The notes beneath the pieces were generated by a model. That model made no database searches, had not been told where the DNA came from, and worked only from the letters and a program-made list of their open reading frames with translations. Of a stretch of 12,711 bases of DNA, positions 5,626 through 12,711 are shown piece after piece (position 1 is the first letter of the stretch; each line of letters begins with the position of its first letter). This DNA comes from Rhodospirillaceae bacterium (GTDB lineage Bacteria > Pseudomonadota > Alphaproteobacteria > Rhodospirillales > Magnetospirillaceae): assembly GCA_013349735.1 (NCBI GenBank), contig DUZC01000037.1, positions 1-12,711 of the forward strand, written 5' to 3'. The translations under genes and the position numbers were made by a program.

Positions 5626-7053
5626 ATGGCACAGAAGAAGATCTTCCTCGGCTATAAGCTAAGACGATTGCGCGACCAGCGGCGGCTCAGTCAGGCGGCG
5701 CTGGCGGGTCTGTTGGAGGTTTCTCCCAGCTATCTAAACCAGATGGAGAATAACCAGCGGCCGCTAACGGTGCCTGTCCTGCTGCGGATTGCCAAGGTCT
5801 TCGATCTCGATTTTGCCTCCTTGGTAGAAGACGAGGAAGCGCGGTTGATCGCGGACCTGCGTGAAGTGATGAATGACCCTTTGTTCGGCAAGGGGCAGAT
5901 TGGTTTAAATGAGCTGAGGAACGCGGCCGGCGCTTCGCCCGAGTTGGCTAAGCGAGTGCTGATGCTTTATCAGGACTATCAGCATTTAAACGAAAGAATG
6001 CTGTCGCTTCCGGATCATCTGGCTAGCGATTCGGGCGGCATGCCCAGTGCGGCGACAAATTTTCCTTATGAAGCTGTCCGGGATTATTTTTATTACTGTA
6101 ATAACTATTTTGGCGCACTTGACGAAGCCGCTGAGTCTTTAGTCGAGCGCGAAGGCTTCCAACTCGGCGATATGCAAGCCGATTTGGTCGAGTATTTGCG
6201 CCGCAATCACGATGTCACGGTCCGGGTCGGTGCCACCGAAACCGAATCAGCGATGCGCAAATTTGATGAAAACAGCCGCAGCTTGGTGTTGTCCGCGCTG
6301 CTGAACGGACCAACCCGGGTCTTTCACCTTGCCCATCAAGTGGCCGTCTTGGGTTTTCATCACCTCATTGAGGAGGTGGTGGAGAAAGCCAAATTCAACA
6401 GCGAGGACGCCCGGGTGATTTGCCGGGTCGGACTGGCCAATTATTTTGCCGGGGCCTTGGTGCTGCCATACCGCGTCTTTGCCGCTGAGGCACGTCGCCT
6501 GCGTCATGATATCGAACTTCTGCAAAGCCGCTTCGGCGCCAGTTTTGAGCAGGTCTGCCACCGCTTGTCGACCTTGCAGCGTCCCGGCGAAGCCGGCTTG
6601 CCCTTTTATTTTGTCCGGGTCGATATGGCCGGCAATATTACCAAACGCCATTCGGCAACCCGCTTCCATTTCACGCGGTTTGGCGGGGCCTGTCCCCTTT
6701 GGAATGTTCACGAAGCCTTTGCTCAACCCGGAAAAATTCTGGTGCAACTGGCCCGCATGCCGGATGGCGTGGCTTATATCTGCATCGCCAGGACGGTTAC
6801 CAAGCGCGGCGGTGCTTACCTTCGGCCAAGGCGGCATTTTGCCATCGGTTTAGGCTGTGAGACGGCCTATGCCTCCGAGATTGTCTATTCCCGTGGCCTC
6901 GATCTGGCCAATGAGCAGACCGCCGTACCCATCGGCGTTAATTGCCGGATCTGTGAACGCGATGATTGCCAGCAACGGGCTTTTCCGCCGATTGGCAGCC
7001 ATATCTCGGTGGACGAAAAGAACCGAAGCTTTATTCCCTATCTTTTCAGTTAA
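5626..7053 (+). CDS. pccR: PccR/ScfR-family short-chain acyl-CoA-responsive transcription regulator
   Basis: This cytosolic DNA-binding regulator has 475 residues. Residues about 11-65 form an XRE/Cro-type helix-turn-helix (LSQAALAGLLEVSPSYLNQM). The central region aligns by eye with the M78/IrrE-like domain seen in such regulators, but the zinc-protease motif HEXXH is replaced by HLAHQ (234-238), so proteolysis is not expected. The C-terminal DUF2083-like domain holds conserved cysteines C356 (GACPLW), C411 (LGCE) and the cluster C440-x2-C443-x4-C448 (NCRICERDDCQQRAFP). The family includes Rhodobacter PccR, which controls propionyl-CoA carboxylase, and actinobacterial RamB, and it binds TTTGCAAA-type sites. 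Such sites lie just upstream and before the transcarboxylase operon, which marks these as likely targets. An in-frame TGA at 5617, three codons before the ATG, leaves 5626 as the first possible start. No clear ribosome site is present, so the mRNA may be leaderless or very short-leadered. Confidence 0.88.
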   Translation: MAQKKIFLGYKLRRLRDQRRLSQAALAGLLEVSPSYLNQMENNQRPLTVPVLLRIAKVFDLDFASLVEDEEARLIADLREVMNDPLFGKGQIGLNELRNAAGASPELAKRVLMLYQDYQHLNERMLSLPDHLASDSGGMPSAATNFPYEAVRDYFYYCNNYFGALDEAAESLVEREGFQLGDMQADLVEYLRRNHDVTVRVGATETESAMRKFDENSRSLVLSALLNGPTRVFHLAHQVAVLGFHHLIEEVVEKAKFNSEDARVICRVGLANYFAGALVLPYRVFAAEARRLRHDIELLQSRFGASFEQVCHRLSTLQRPGEAGLPFYFVRVDMAGNITKRHSATRFHFTRFGGACPLWNVHEAFAQPGKILVQLARMPDGVAYICIARTVTKRGGAYLRPRRHFAIGLGCETAYASEIVYSRGLDLANEQTAVPIGVNCRICERDDCQQRAFPPIGSHISVDEKNRSFIPYLFS

Positions 7054-7116
7054 TCGGATCCAGGCCTTGCCTTAGGGTTCCCTCCGCTTGACCGCAACCT
7101 GCGGAATAAATCCATC

Positions 7117-7166
7117 TTGCAATGGCTGGCAAAATGCCTATTTTAATCCGTACCAGTTTAGTACTG
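7117..7166 (+). promoter_or_regulatory. Candidate promoter and operator of the suf operon
   Basis: In the 127-bp gap before the Rrf2 gene, TTGCAA (7117-7122), 16 bases and TATTTT (7139-7144) form a plausible promoter, each hexamer matching consensus at four of six positions. Just downstream is a short inverted repeat, CAGT-5-ACTG (7154-7166), partly overlapped by gtac repeats at 7150-7153 and 7161-7164. It is placed where an autoregulating Rrf2 protein could bind. The operator assignment is inference and does not match the Escherichia coli IscR consensus sites well. Confidence 0.35.
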
Positions 7167-7180
7167 ATTGGGCGGTTTCC

Positions 7181-7642
7181 GTGGTTCGTTTGGCGCGTAT
7201 GACTGACTATGGCGTGGTGATCCTTTGCCAGATGGCCCGGGACAGTGAACAGCGGATGTTCACGGCCCCTTATCTGGCTGAGCTGACCAAGCTGCCGCTA
7301 CCGACGGTCAGCAAGCTTCTTAAGCTTCTGACGCAGAAGGGGATTTTACGGGCACAGCGGGGTGCCAGTGGCGGTTACGGGTTGGCCCGTCCGGCGCAGG
7401 CGGTTTCAGCCCGGGATATTGTTTTGGCTTTAGAGGGGCCGGTGGTCCTGACCGCCTGTGTTGACGGGGGCGAAGGAGGCTGCGATTTCGAACTCTCCTG
7501 CCCGATGCGCGGACATTGGGATCCGGTTAACAGCGCGATTTCAGAAGCCTTACGAAAAGTGACTTTGGCCGAGATGGCCATGCCCCGACCGGCCTATGAT
7601 TTCATTGGCCTGCCCGCTCTGGCGGCACGTCCGGTGGAATGA
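7181..7642 (+). CDS. Rrf2-family Fe-S-sensing regulator of the SUF operon (IscR-like)
   Basis: This encodes 153 residues with the Rrf2 winged-helix domain: an N-terminal VVRLARMTDYGVVILC, a recognition region LPLPTVSKLLKLL, and wing RGASGGYGLARP. Cysteines C93, C101 and C107 (C-x7-C-x5-C), followed by H112, sit where IscR-type proteins bind a [2Fe-2S] cluster. The protein probably senses Fe-S sufficiency and represses the suf genes, beginning 16 bp after its stop. The GTG at 7181 is chosen because it gives the usual family N-terminus. Extending to 7088 would add 31 residues with no family resemblance and would run over the candidate promoter. A GGGCGG lies 5-10 bases before the GTG as a weak ribosome site. 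The cluster spacing differs from the C-x5-C-x5-C of Escherichia coli IscR but fits the SUF-associated subgroup. Confidence 0.85.
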   Translation: MVRLARMTDYGVVILCQMARDSEQRMFTAPYLAELTKLPLPTVSKLLKLLTQKGILRAQRGASGGYGLARPAQAVSARDIVLALEGPVVLTACVDGGEGGCDFELSCPMRGHWDPVNSAISEALRKVTLAEMAMPRPAYDFIGLPALAARPVE

Positions 7643-7658
7643 AAGTGGAGCAAGGACG

Positions 7659-9104
7659 ATGAGCGACGGGATGGATCAGGTTCGTACGCTGGCCGATCAA
7701 AAATACAAATACGGCTTTGTCACCGATATTGAAGCCGATGTTGCGCCGAAAGGGTTGAATGAGGATATCGTCGCCTTCATTTCGGCCAAAAAGGGTGAAC
7801 CCGACTGGCTGCTGGCCTGGCGTCTTAAGGCCTATCGCCTGTGGCTCACTCAAAGCGAACCGACCTGGGGGCGGCTGCATCATGCGCCCATCGATTATCA
7901 GGACAGCTATTATTATTCGGCGCCCAAACGTAAAGATGGCCCGAAAAGCCTTGATGAGGTCGACCCCAAACTGCTTGAGACCTATGAAAAACTTGGCGTG
8001 CCCTTGCATGAACGCGCTATATTGGCAGGTGTTGCGGTCGATGCGGTTTTTGACAGTGTTTCGGTGGCCACCACCTACAAAGGCAAGCTTGAGGAAATGG
8101 GGGTTATCTTTACCTCAATGTCCGAAGCCGTGGCGAAACATCCGGAATTGGTCCGGAAATATTTGGGTTCGGTGGTGCCGTACGCCGACAATTATTTTGC
8201 CACCTTGAACAGTGCGGTCTTTACCGATGGCAGTTTTGTCTATGTGCCGCCGGGCGTGCGCTGTCCCATGGAATTGTCCACTTACTTTCGCATCAACGCC
8301 CAAAATACCGGGCAGTTCGAGCGGACCCTGATTATCGCGGACCGCGGGTCCTATGTCAGTTATCTGGAAGGCTGTACGGCGCCAATGCGCGACGAGAACC
8401 AGTTGCATGCGGCGGTAGTGGAACTGGTCGCTTTGGATGACGCTGAAATTAAATATTCGACCGTTCAAAACTGGTATCCGGGTGATGAAAACGGCAAGGG
8501 CGGTATTTATAATTTTGTGACCAAGCGGGGGGCCTGTCGCGGCCGGGCTTCGCGTATTTCCTGGACCCAGGTTGAAACCGGTTCGGCGATCACCTGGAAA
8601 TATCCCAGCTGTATTTTGCAAGGGGACGATTCGGTCGGCGAATTCTATTCGGTGGCGATTACCAACAATTATCAGCAGGCCGATACCGGGACCAAAATGA
8701 TCCATCTCGGTCGCAATACCCGTTCCCGCATTGTCTCAAAGGGTGTCTCGGCGGGGCATGCCGACAATACCTATCGCGGCCTGGTGCGGATTATGCCCAA
8801 GGCCGAGCGGGCGCGGAACCATACCCAATGTGACAGTCTGCTGATTGGCGATCAGTGTGGGGCGCATACCACGCCTTATATCGAGTCGCGCAATCCAACC
8901 GCGCGCCTCGAGCATGAGGCGACCACCAGCAAGATCAGTGAAGATCAGCTGTTCTATGCAAGGCAGCGCGGCCTGTCCCAGGAAGAGGCGGTTGCGTTGA
9001 TTGTTAACGGCTTCTGTCGCGAGGTCCTGCAGCAGTTGCCCATGGAATTCGCCGTTGAGGCGCAGAAACTACTGGCCATCAGTCTGGAAGGGAGTGTCGG
9101 GTAA
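7659..9104 (+). CDS. sufB: Fe-S cluster assembly scaffold protein SufB
   Basis: SufB is the scaffold subunit of the cytosolic SufBC2D complex on which Fe-S clusters are built. The 481 residues match the usual length of about 470-495. The C-terminal beta-helix core contains QCDSLLIGDQCGAHT, with C391 equivalent to the essential Escherichia coli C405 and a second cysteine at C400. It also contains the HEATTSKI motif needed for cluster formation and contact with SufD. The ATG at 7659 (MSDGMDQVRTL) is preceded by CAAGGACG. An upstream in-frame start at 7596 would overlap the regulator gene by 47 bases. The stop overlaps the sufC start as TAATG, indicating translational coupling. Confidence 0.95.
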   Translation: MSDGMDQVRTLADQKYKYGFVTDIEADVAPKGLNEDIVAFISAKKGEPDWLLAWRLKAYRLWLTQSEPTWGRLHHAPIDYQDSYYYSAPKRKDGPKSLDEVDPKLLETYEKLGVPLHERAILAGVAVDAVFDSVSVATTYKGKLEEMGVIFTSMSEAVAKHPELVRKYLGSVVPYADNYFATLNSAVFTDGSFVYVPPGVRCPMELSTYFRINAQNTGQFERTLIIADRGSYVSYLEGCTAPMRDENQLHAAVVELVALDDAEIKYSTVQNWYPGDENGKGGIYNFVTKRGACRGRASRISWTQVETGSAITWKYPSCILQGDDSVGEFYSVAITNNYQQADTGTKMIHLGRNTRSRIVSKGVSAGHADNTYRGLVRIMPKAERARNHTQCDSLLIGDQCGAHTTPYIESRNPTARLEHEATTSKISEDQLFYARQRGLSQEEAVALIVNGFCREVLQQLPMEFAVEAQKLLAISLEGSVG

Positions 9105-9853
9105 TGCTTGAAATCAAAAATCTTCAGGCAACAATTGATGGCAAAGAAATTCTGAAAGGAATTGATCTGGTCATTCCGGACGGTGAAGTCCATGCCATCA
9201 TGGGGCCCAATGGGTCGGGCAAAAGCACGCTGTCCTATGTTCTGGCCGGTCGCGATGGCTATCAGGTCACCGGAGGTTCGGCGCATTATCGCGGCCAGGA
9301 TCTCCTGGCGCTCAACACCGAGGAACGCGCCCGGCTGGGCGTGTTTCTGGCCTTCCAATATCCGGTTGAGATCCCGGGTGTGACAGGGATCAATTTTCTC
9401 AAGACGGCGGTCAATGCGGTGCGCCGCTCCCGCGGTGAGAGTGAATTGGATGCCATGCAATTTTTAAAACTGGCGCGCAAAAAAGCCAAAGAATTGGGCG
9501 TCGGCGAAGAGATGTTGCGACGCGCCGTCAATACCGGCTTTTCCGGCGGCGAGAAGAAGCGCTATGAGGCCTTGCAGATGGCTTTGCTTGAACCGTCCCT
9601 GCTGATCCTGGACGAAACCGATTCCGGGCTCGACATTGACGCATTGAAGGTGGTGTCCGAGGGCGTCGTCGCCTTGCGTTCGCCAAAGCGGGCCATGCTG
9701 GTGATTACGCATTACCAGCGCATTCTTGACTATATCATTCCCGATCGCGTTCACGTTCTGGCGGGCGGGAAGATCGTGCAGTCGGGTAGCAAGGAACTGG
9801 CGCAGGAACTCGAGCGCACCGGTTATGCCCAGTTTACCGGGCAAGCAGCATGA
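9104..9853 (+). CDS. sufC: SUF system ABC-type ATPase SufC
   Basis: SufC is the soluble ATPase of the SufBC2D complex. ATP binding drives a conformational change that opens the SufB-SufD interface for cluster assembly. The 249 residues include Walker A GPNGSGKST (34-42, K40), the signature SGGEKKR (147-153), Walker B LLILDE with D170 and E171, the SufC-typical ETDSGLD (171-177), and the switch histidine H203 in VITHYQ. There is no transmembrane partner. The start shares one base with the sufB stop, and its own stop overlaps sufD as ATGA. Confidence 0.96.
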   Translation: MLEIKNLQATIDGKEILKGIDLVIPDGEVHAIMGPNGSGKSTLSYVLAGRDGYQVTGGSAHYRGQDLLALNTEERARLGVFLAFQYPVEIPGVTGINFLKTAVNAVRRSRGESELDAMQFLKLARKKAKELGVGEEMLRRAVNTGFSGGEKKRYEALQMALLEPSLLILDETDSGLDIDALKVVSEGVVALRSPKRAMLVITHYQRILDYIIPDRVHVLAGGKIVQSGSKELAQELERTGYAQFTGQAA

Positions 9854-11082
9854 GCAGCGCCCTTTCGTCACCGGCCTGGCTGCAGAGCTTGCGTCAGACC
9901 GCCCGGGACCGCCTTGAGTCCGATGGCCTGCCGGGGCGGCGCGACGAGGCCTGGAAATATACGGATGTCGGTCGCCTGGAGGTCATGGCTTATCCCTTGG
10001 CCGAACGGCCTGGCTCGCCGGATTTGACGGCTGCGCCGGCATCGGGAGAGCGGACCCAGCTGATCCTGGTCAATGGCTTTCTGCATTCTGCGCCGGCTCA
10101 GCTGCCGGCGGGGGTCAGCCTGACCCGCTTGCAGGACGCCCAGGAGGTGCCAGCTTTGCTTGGCCGCCTTTTGCCGGAGCAAGGCAAAAGTTTTGCAACC
10201 ATGAACAGCGCGCTGTTCGAAGACGGGCTGGTGTTGCAGATTGAGGCGCATACCGATCTTGAGCATCCGATTGAGTTGATTTCCTTAGGTCAGGCAGATG
10301 GTCCGCCCGTCGCATTCCACCCGCGTCTGCTGCTGGTGATGGGCAAGGGGGCTCGGGCAACTTTGGTTGAGCGCCATGCCGGTCAAGGTCAGTATTTCTC
10401 TAATTCGGTTGCGGAACTGCTTCTGGCCGAGGACTCCTGCCTGTCCCATTATGTTTTACAAGACGAAGCCATGACGGCCGTGCATTTGGCCCTGACGGCT
10501 TTACGCCAGGACAGGGGATCACGCTATCAGGCGGTGCTGGTGCAGACCGGCGGTCGGCTATCCCGCCATGAAATGCTGCCTTTTTTAGAGGGCGAGGGGG
10601 CCTCTTTCAGTATTGAGGGCGCCTATGTCGCGCGGGATCAGCAGCATATCGACAATACGACCTTCGTGGTCCATCGCGCGCCGGGCTGTCAGTCGCAGCA
10701 GGTCTTCAAAGGGGTCTTGGCCGAAGCCTCGCGAGGCGTTTTTCAAGGAAGTGTTCTGGTAGAACGCACGGCGCAAAAGACCAATGCGCATCAGCTGAGC
10801 AAGGCTTTGTTGCTGTCCGATCGTGCGGAGATGGATGCCAAGCCGGAATTGGAAATTTACGCCGATGATGTCAAATGCGGGCATGGGGCAACCATCGGCG
10901 ATATTGACGAGAATGCCTTGTTCTATTTAAGGGCGCGCGGCATCGACGATAAAACGGCACGGCAATTGTTGATCAACGCCTTCGTTGCCGAAGTGGTCGA
11001 ATCGATCGCCGACGATAGCGTACGCGCGGCGTTCCTGGCGGCGCTGGCGCAGCATCTCAGCCATCTTGAGGCGACAGCATGA
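9850..11082 (+). CDS. sufD: Fe-S cluster assembly protein SufD
   Basis: SufD is the SufB paralogue that pairs with it in the SufBC2D scaffold and helps iron acquisition. The 410 residues show the N-terminal RRDEAWKYTDVGRL motif typical of SufD and a C-terminal beta-helix ending in DVKCGHGATIGDID. H345 corresponds by motif to the conserved Escherichia coli H360, with C343 two residues before it. LFYLRARGID and the helical tail follow. The ATG overlaps the sufC stop in ATGA, and the stop overlaps sufS in the same way, so expression is coupled along the operon. Confidence 0.94.
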   Translation: MSSALSSPAWLQSLRQTARDRLESDGLPGRRDEAWKYTDVGRLEVMAYPLAERPGSPDLTAAPASGERTQLILVNGFLHSAPAQLPAGVSLTRLQDAQEVPALLGRLLPEQGKSFATMNSALFEDGLVLQIEAHTDLEHPIELISLGQADGPPVAFHPRLLLVMGKGARATLVERHAGQGQYFSNSVAELLLAEDSCLSHYVLQDEAMTAVHLALTALRQDRGSRYQAVLVQTGGRLSRHEMLPFLEGEGASFSIEGAYVARDQQHIDNTTFVVHRAPGCQSQQVFKGVLAEASRGVFQGSVLVERTAQKTNAHQLSKALLLSDRAEMDAKPELEIYADDVKCGHGATIGDIDENALFYLRARGIDDKTARQLLINAFVAEVVESIADDSVRAAFLAALAQHLSHLEATA

Positions 11083-12329
11083 CCCTGGCCATGGCAGACA
11101 AGGTGGCTCCTTATGATGTCGAGCGCATTCGCGCTGACTTTCCGATTCTGGCGCGGCCGGTGCGGGGCCGTCCGCTGGTCTATCTTGATACCACCGCTTC
11201 GGCGCAGAAGCCGTCGGTGGTGATTGAAGCGGAACGCCGGGTCTATGAAGAAGAATACGCTAATATTCATCGGGGCCTTTACTATCTGAGCGAAAAAGCG
11301 ACCGAGCATTACGAACGGTCCCGGCGCAAAGTGCAGGCTTTCCTGAATGCCCGTCACAGCCATGAAATCATTGTCACCCGCAGTGCCACCGAATCAATCA
11401 ATCTGGTGGCGGCAAGTTATGGGCGGGCCTTCCTGCAACCGGGCGATGAAATCCTGATCAGCGGACTTGAACATCATTCGAACATTGTTCCCTGGCAGAT
11501 ACTGCGCGATGAAAAAGATCTGGTGCTGAAAGTGGTGCCGGTGGAAGACGATGGCCAGGTTAGCCTTGAGGCCTTCAGCCGCTTGCTGAGCCCGAAAACC
11601 CGCCTGGTTGCCCTTGCTCATGTGTCCAACGTATTGGGCACGGTTCTCCCGGTTGCGGACATGATCCGGCTGGCGCATCAGGCGGGGGCCAAAGTTCTGC
11701 TCGATGGGGCTCAGGCTGTGGTCCATATGGCCGTCGATGTGCAGGCTTTGGATTGCGATTTCTACGCTTTTTCCGCCCATAAGCTGTATGGCCCGACCGG
11801 GATCGGCATTCTTTATGGCAAGGAAGAGCTGTTGAACGCCATGCCGCCTTATCAGGGCGGCGGCGATATGATCCGGACCGTAAGCTTTGCGAAATCGACC
11901 TGGGCGCCCTTGCCCGCCAAATTCGAGGCGGGAACCGCTGCCATTGCCCAAATGGCCGGATTAGGGGCTGCCCTCGACTATGTTACCGAGCTGGGGCTGG
12001 AGCGCATCGCCAGGCACGAACAGGATCTGCTGGCCTATGCTACCCACCAGTTGTTGGGGTTAAAGGGCTTGCGTCTGCTGGGAAGCGCCCCGCACAAGGC
12101 GGCGGTTCTTTCTTTCGTCCTGGACAGTGCGCATCCGCATGATATTGCCCAGGTTCTCGATAATGACGGCATTGCCATCCGGGCTGGGCATCATTGCGCG
12201 CAACCCTTGATGGAACGATTCGGCGTGCCCGCCACGGCACGGGCCTCTTTCGGGCTTTATAACCACCGCGGCGAGGTTGACGCCCTGGTGGCTGGCCTTA
12301 GCAAAGTTCTGGAGTTGTTTGGCGAATGA
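11079..12329 (+). CDS. sufS: Cysteine desulfurase SufS (class II)
   Basis: SufS removes sulfur from L-cysteine with pyridoxal phosphate and passes the persulfide to the SUF scaffold through a relay protein. The 416 residues are a normal length for the group II desulfurases. The PLP lysine is K235 in FSAHKLYGPTGIG. The catalytic cysteine is C373 in RAGHHCAQPLM, which has the short, ordered loop of SufS/CsdA rather than the long IscS loop. SGLEHHSNIVPW and DGAQAVVH are further family motifs. Start choice is between the ATG at 11079, which overlaps sufD as ATGA, and the ATG at 11091; the first is preferred because of the coupling. Confidence 0.95.
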   Translation: MTLAMADKVAPYDVERIRADFPILARPVRGRPLVYLDTTASAQKPSVVIEAERRVYEEEYANIHRGLYYLSEKATEHYERSRRKVQAFLNARHSHEIIVTRSATESINLVAASYGRAFLQPGDEILISGLEHHSNIVPWQILRDEKDLVLKVVPVEDDGQVSLEAFSRLLSPKTRLVALAHVSNVLGTVLPVADMIRLAHQAGAKVLLDGAQAVVHMAVDVQALDCDFYAFSAHKLYGPTGIGILYGKEELLNAMPPYQGGGDMIRTVSFAKSTWAPLPAKFEAGTAAIAQMAGLGAALDYVTELGLERIARHEQDLLAYATHQLLGLKGLRLLGSAPHKAAVLSFVLDSAHPHDIAQVLDNDGIAIRAGHHCAQPLMERFGVPATARASFGLYNHRGEVDALVAGLSKVLELFGE

Positions 12330-12711
12330 GCGACGATCTGCGCGATCTTTATCAGGAAGTGATTCTCGATCACGGCCGTCATCCCCGCAATCGGCGGCAT
12401 CCCCCCCATGCCAACCACCAGGCCCGTGGCGAAAACCCGCTTTGCGGCGACAAATTAACCGTCTATGTGACGGTCAATGCCGCTGGAGTAATCGAAGATG
12501 TTGCCTTCGAAGGTCAGGGCTGCGCCATTTCCACGGCATCGGCCTCGTTGATGACAGAGGTGATCAAAGGCAAGACCGAAGCCGAGGCCCAGCATCTCTT
12601 TGAAAGTTTTCATGCTCTGGCGACCGGTGGCGAGCCACCCGCCGGCGCGGTCCAGGAAGACGAGATGGACCGCCTTCATGTCTTGGCCGGTGTCCGCGAT
12701 TATCCGGTACG
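12326..12711 (+). CDS. sufU: SufU sulfurtransferase / Fe-S assembly protein (3' truncated by window edge)
   Basis: This is the N-terminal 128 residues of a NifU/IscU-like protein of the SufU type, a zinc-dependent partner that accepts sulfur from SufS. It starts with MSDDLRDLYQEVILDHGRHP, typical of SufU. The zinc/sulfur ligands C40 and D42 (NPLCGD) and C66 (GQGCAIS) are present, and the third cysteine lies beyond the window. The region from about 100 to 128 (TGGEPPAGAVQEDEMDRLH) is the insertion that separates SufU from IscU. The ATG overlaps the sufS stop as ATGA. No stop occurs before the window end. Confidence 0.9.
   Translation, partial: MSDDLRDLYQEVILDHGRHPRNRRHPPHANHQARGENPLCGDKLTVYVTVNAAGVIEDVAFEGQGCAISTASASLMTEVIKGKTEAEAQHLFESFHALATGGEPPAGAVQEDEMDRLHVLAGVRDYPV

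Noticed and set aside
5433..5657. Open frame of 74 codons between the biotin carrier and the regulator gene
   Set aside because: It begins within the terminator stem, runs through the operator and into the regulator gene, and has no family resemblance.
7092..7104. Hairpin ccgca-3-tgcgg after the regulator gene as a terminator
   Set aside because: The stem is only 5 bp and no T-run follows. No convincing terminator was found between the regulator and the suf genes.
7116..7133. Two TTTGCAAA-like boxes (cttgcaat and ctggcaaa) before the Rrf2 gene, which would link the PccR-like regulator to the suf operon
   Set aside because: Centre spacing is 10 bp, unlike the 9, 12 and 21 bp of the two operators. 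The second box is poor, and the first is better explained as a -35 hexamer.

Overview
The window is a compact, single-strand stretch (every credible gene is on the + strand) of a moderately GC-rich bacterial chromosome. The gene set suggests a proteobacterium, most likely an alphaproteobacterium: a PccR/ScfR-type acyl-CoA regulator with TTTGCAAA operators, known experimentally from Rhodobacter sphaeroides, and an Rrf2-led SUF operon. Lineage is inferred from gene content only. No mobile elements, tRNAs, rRNAs or CRISPR arrays were seen.

Layout. (1) Positions 2-1027: the C-terminal three quarters of a GntP-family carboxylate permease cut by the window edge, followed by a 10-bp GC-rich hairpin. 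(2) 1028-1474: a long regulatory region with a four-box operator, T-tracts and a candidate promoter. (3) 1475-5405: a four-gene operon for a soluble biotin-dependent carboxyl transfer complex, with the 5S-type keto-acid carboxyltransferase, the 12S-type acyl-CoA carboxyltransferase, a 109-residue accessory protein and the 1.3S-type biotin carrier. It is closed by a good intrinsic terminator. No biotin carboxylase and no membrane decarboxylase subunit lie among these genes, so the best reading is methylmalonyl-CoA:pyruvate transcarboxylase (EC 2.1.3.1), the enzyme of the Wood-Werkman cycle. (4) 5567-7053: a second four-box operator and a PccR/ScfR-family regulator gene. (5) 7181-12711: an IscR-like Rrf2 regulator followed by sufB, sufC, sufD, sufS and the start of sufU, tightly packed with 1- to 4-base overlaps from sufB onward.

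How the parts fit. The transcarboxylase would move a carboxyl group between methylmalonyl-CoA and pyruvate, giving propionyl-CoA and oxaloacetate or the reverse. The adjacent regulator belongs to a family that responds to short-chain acyl-CoA status. Its expected operator motif occurs both in front of the transcarboxylase operon and in front of its own gene. The most interesting signal is that these two operators share the same four-box geometry (centre spacings 12-21-9 bp) as exact mirror images, with 35 of 50 bases matching after reverse complementing. This suggests one regulator acting in opposite senses on the two promoters. The SUF genes form an independent Fe-S cluster assembly operon with its own regulator.
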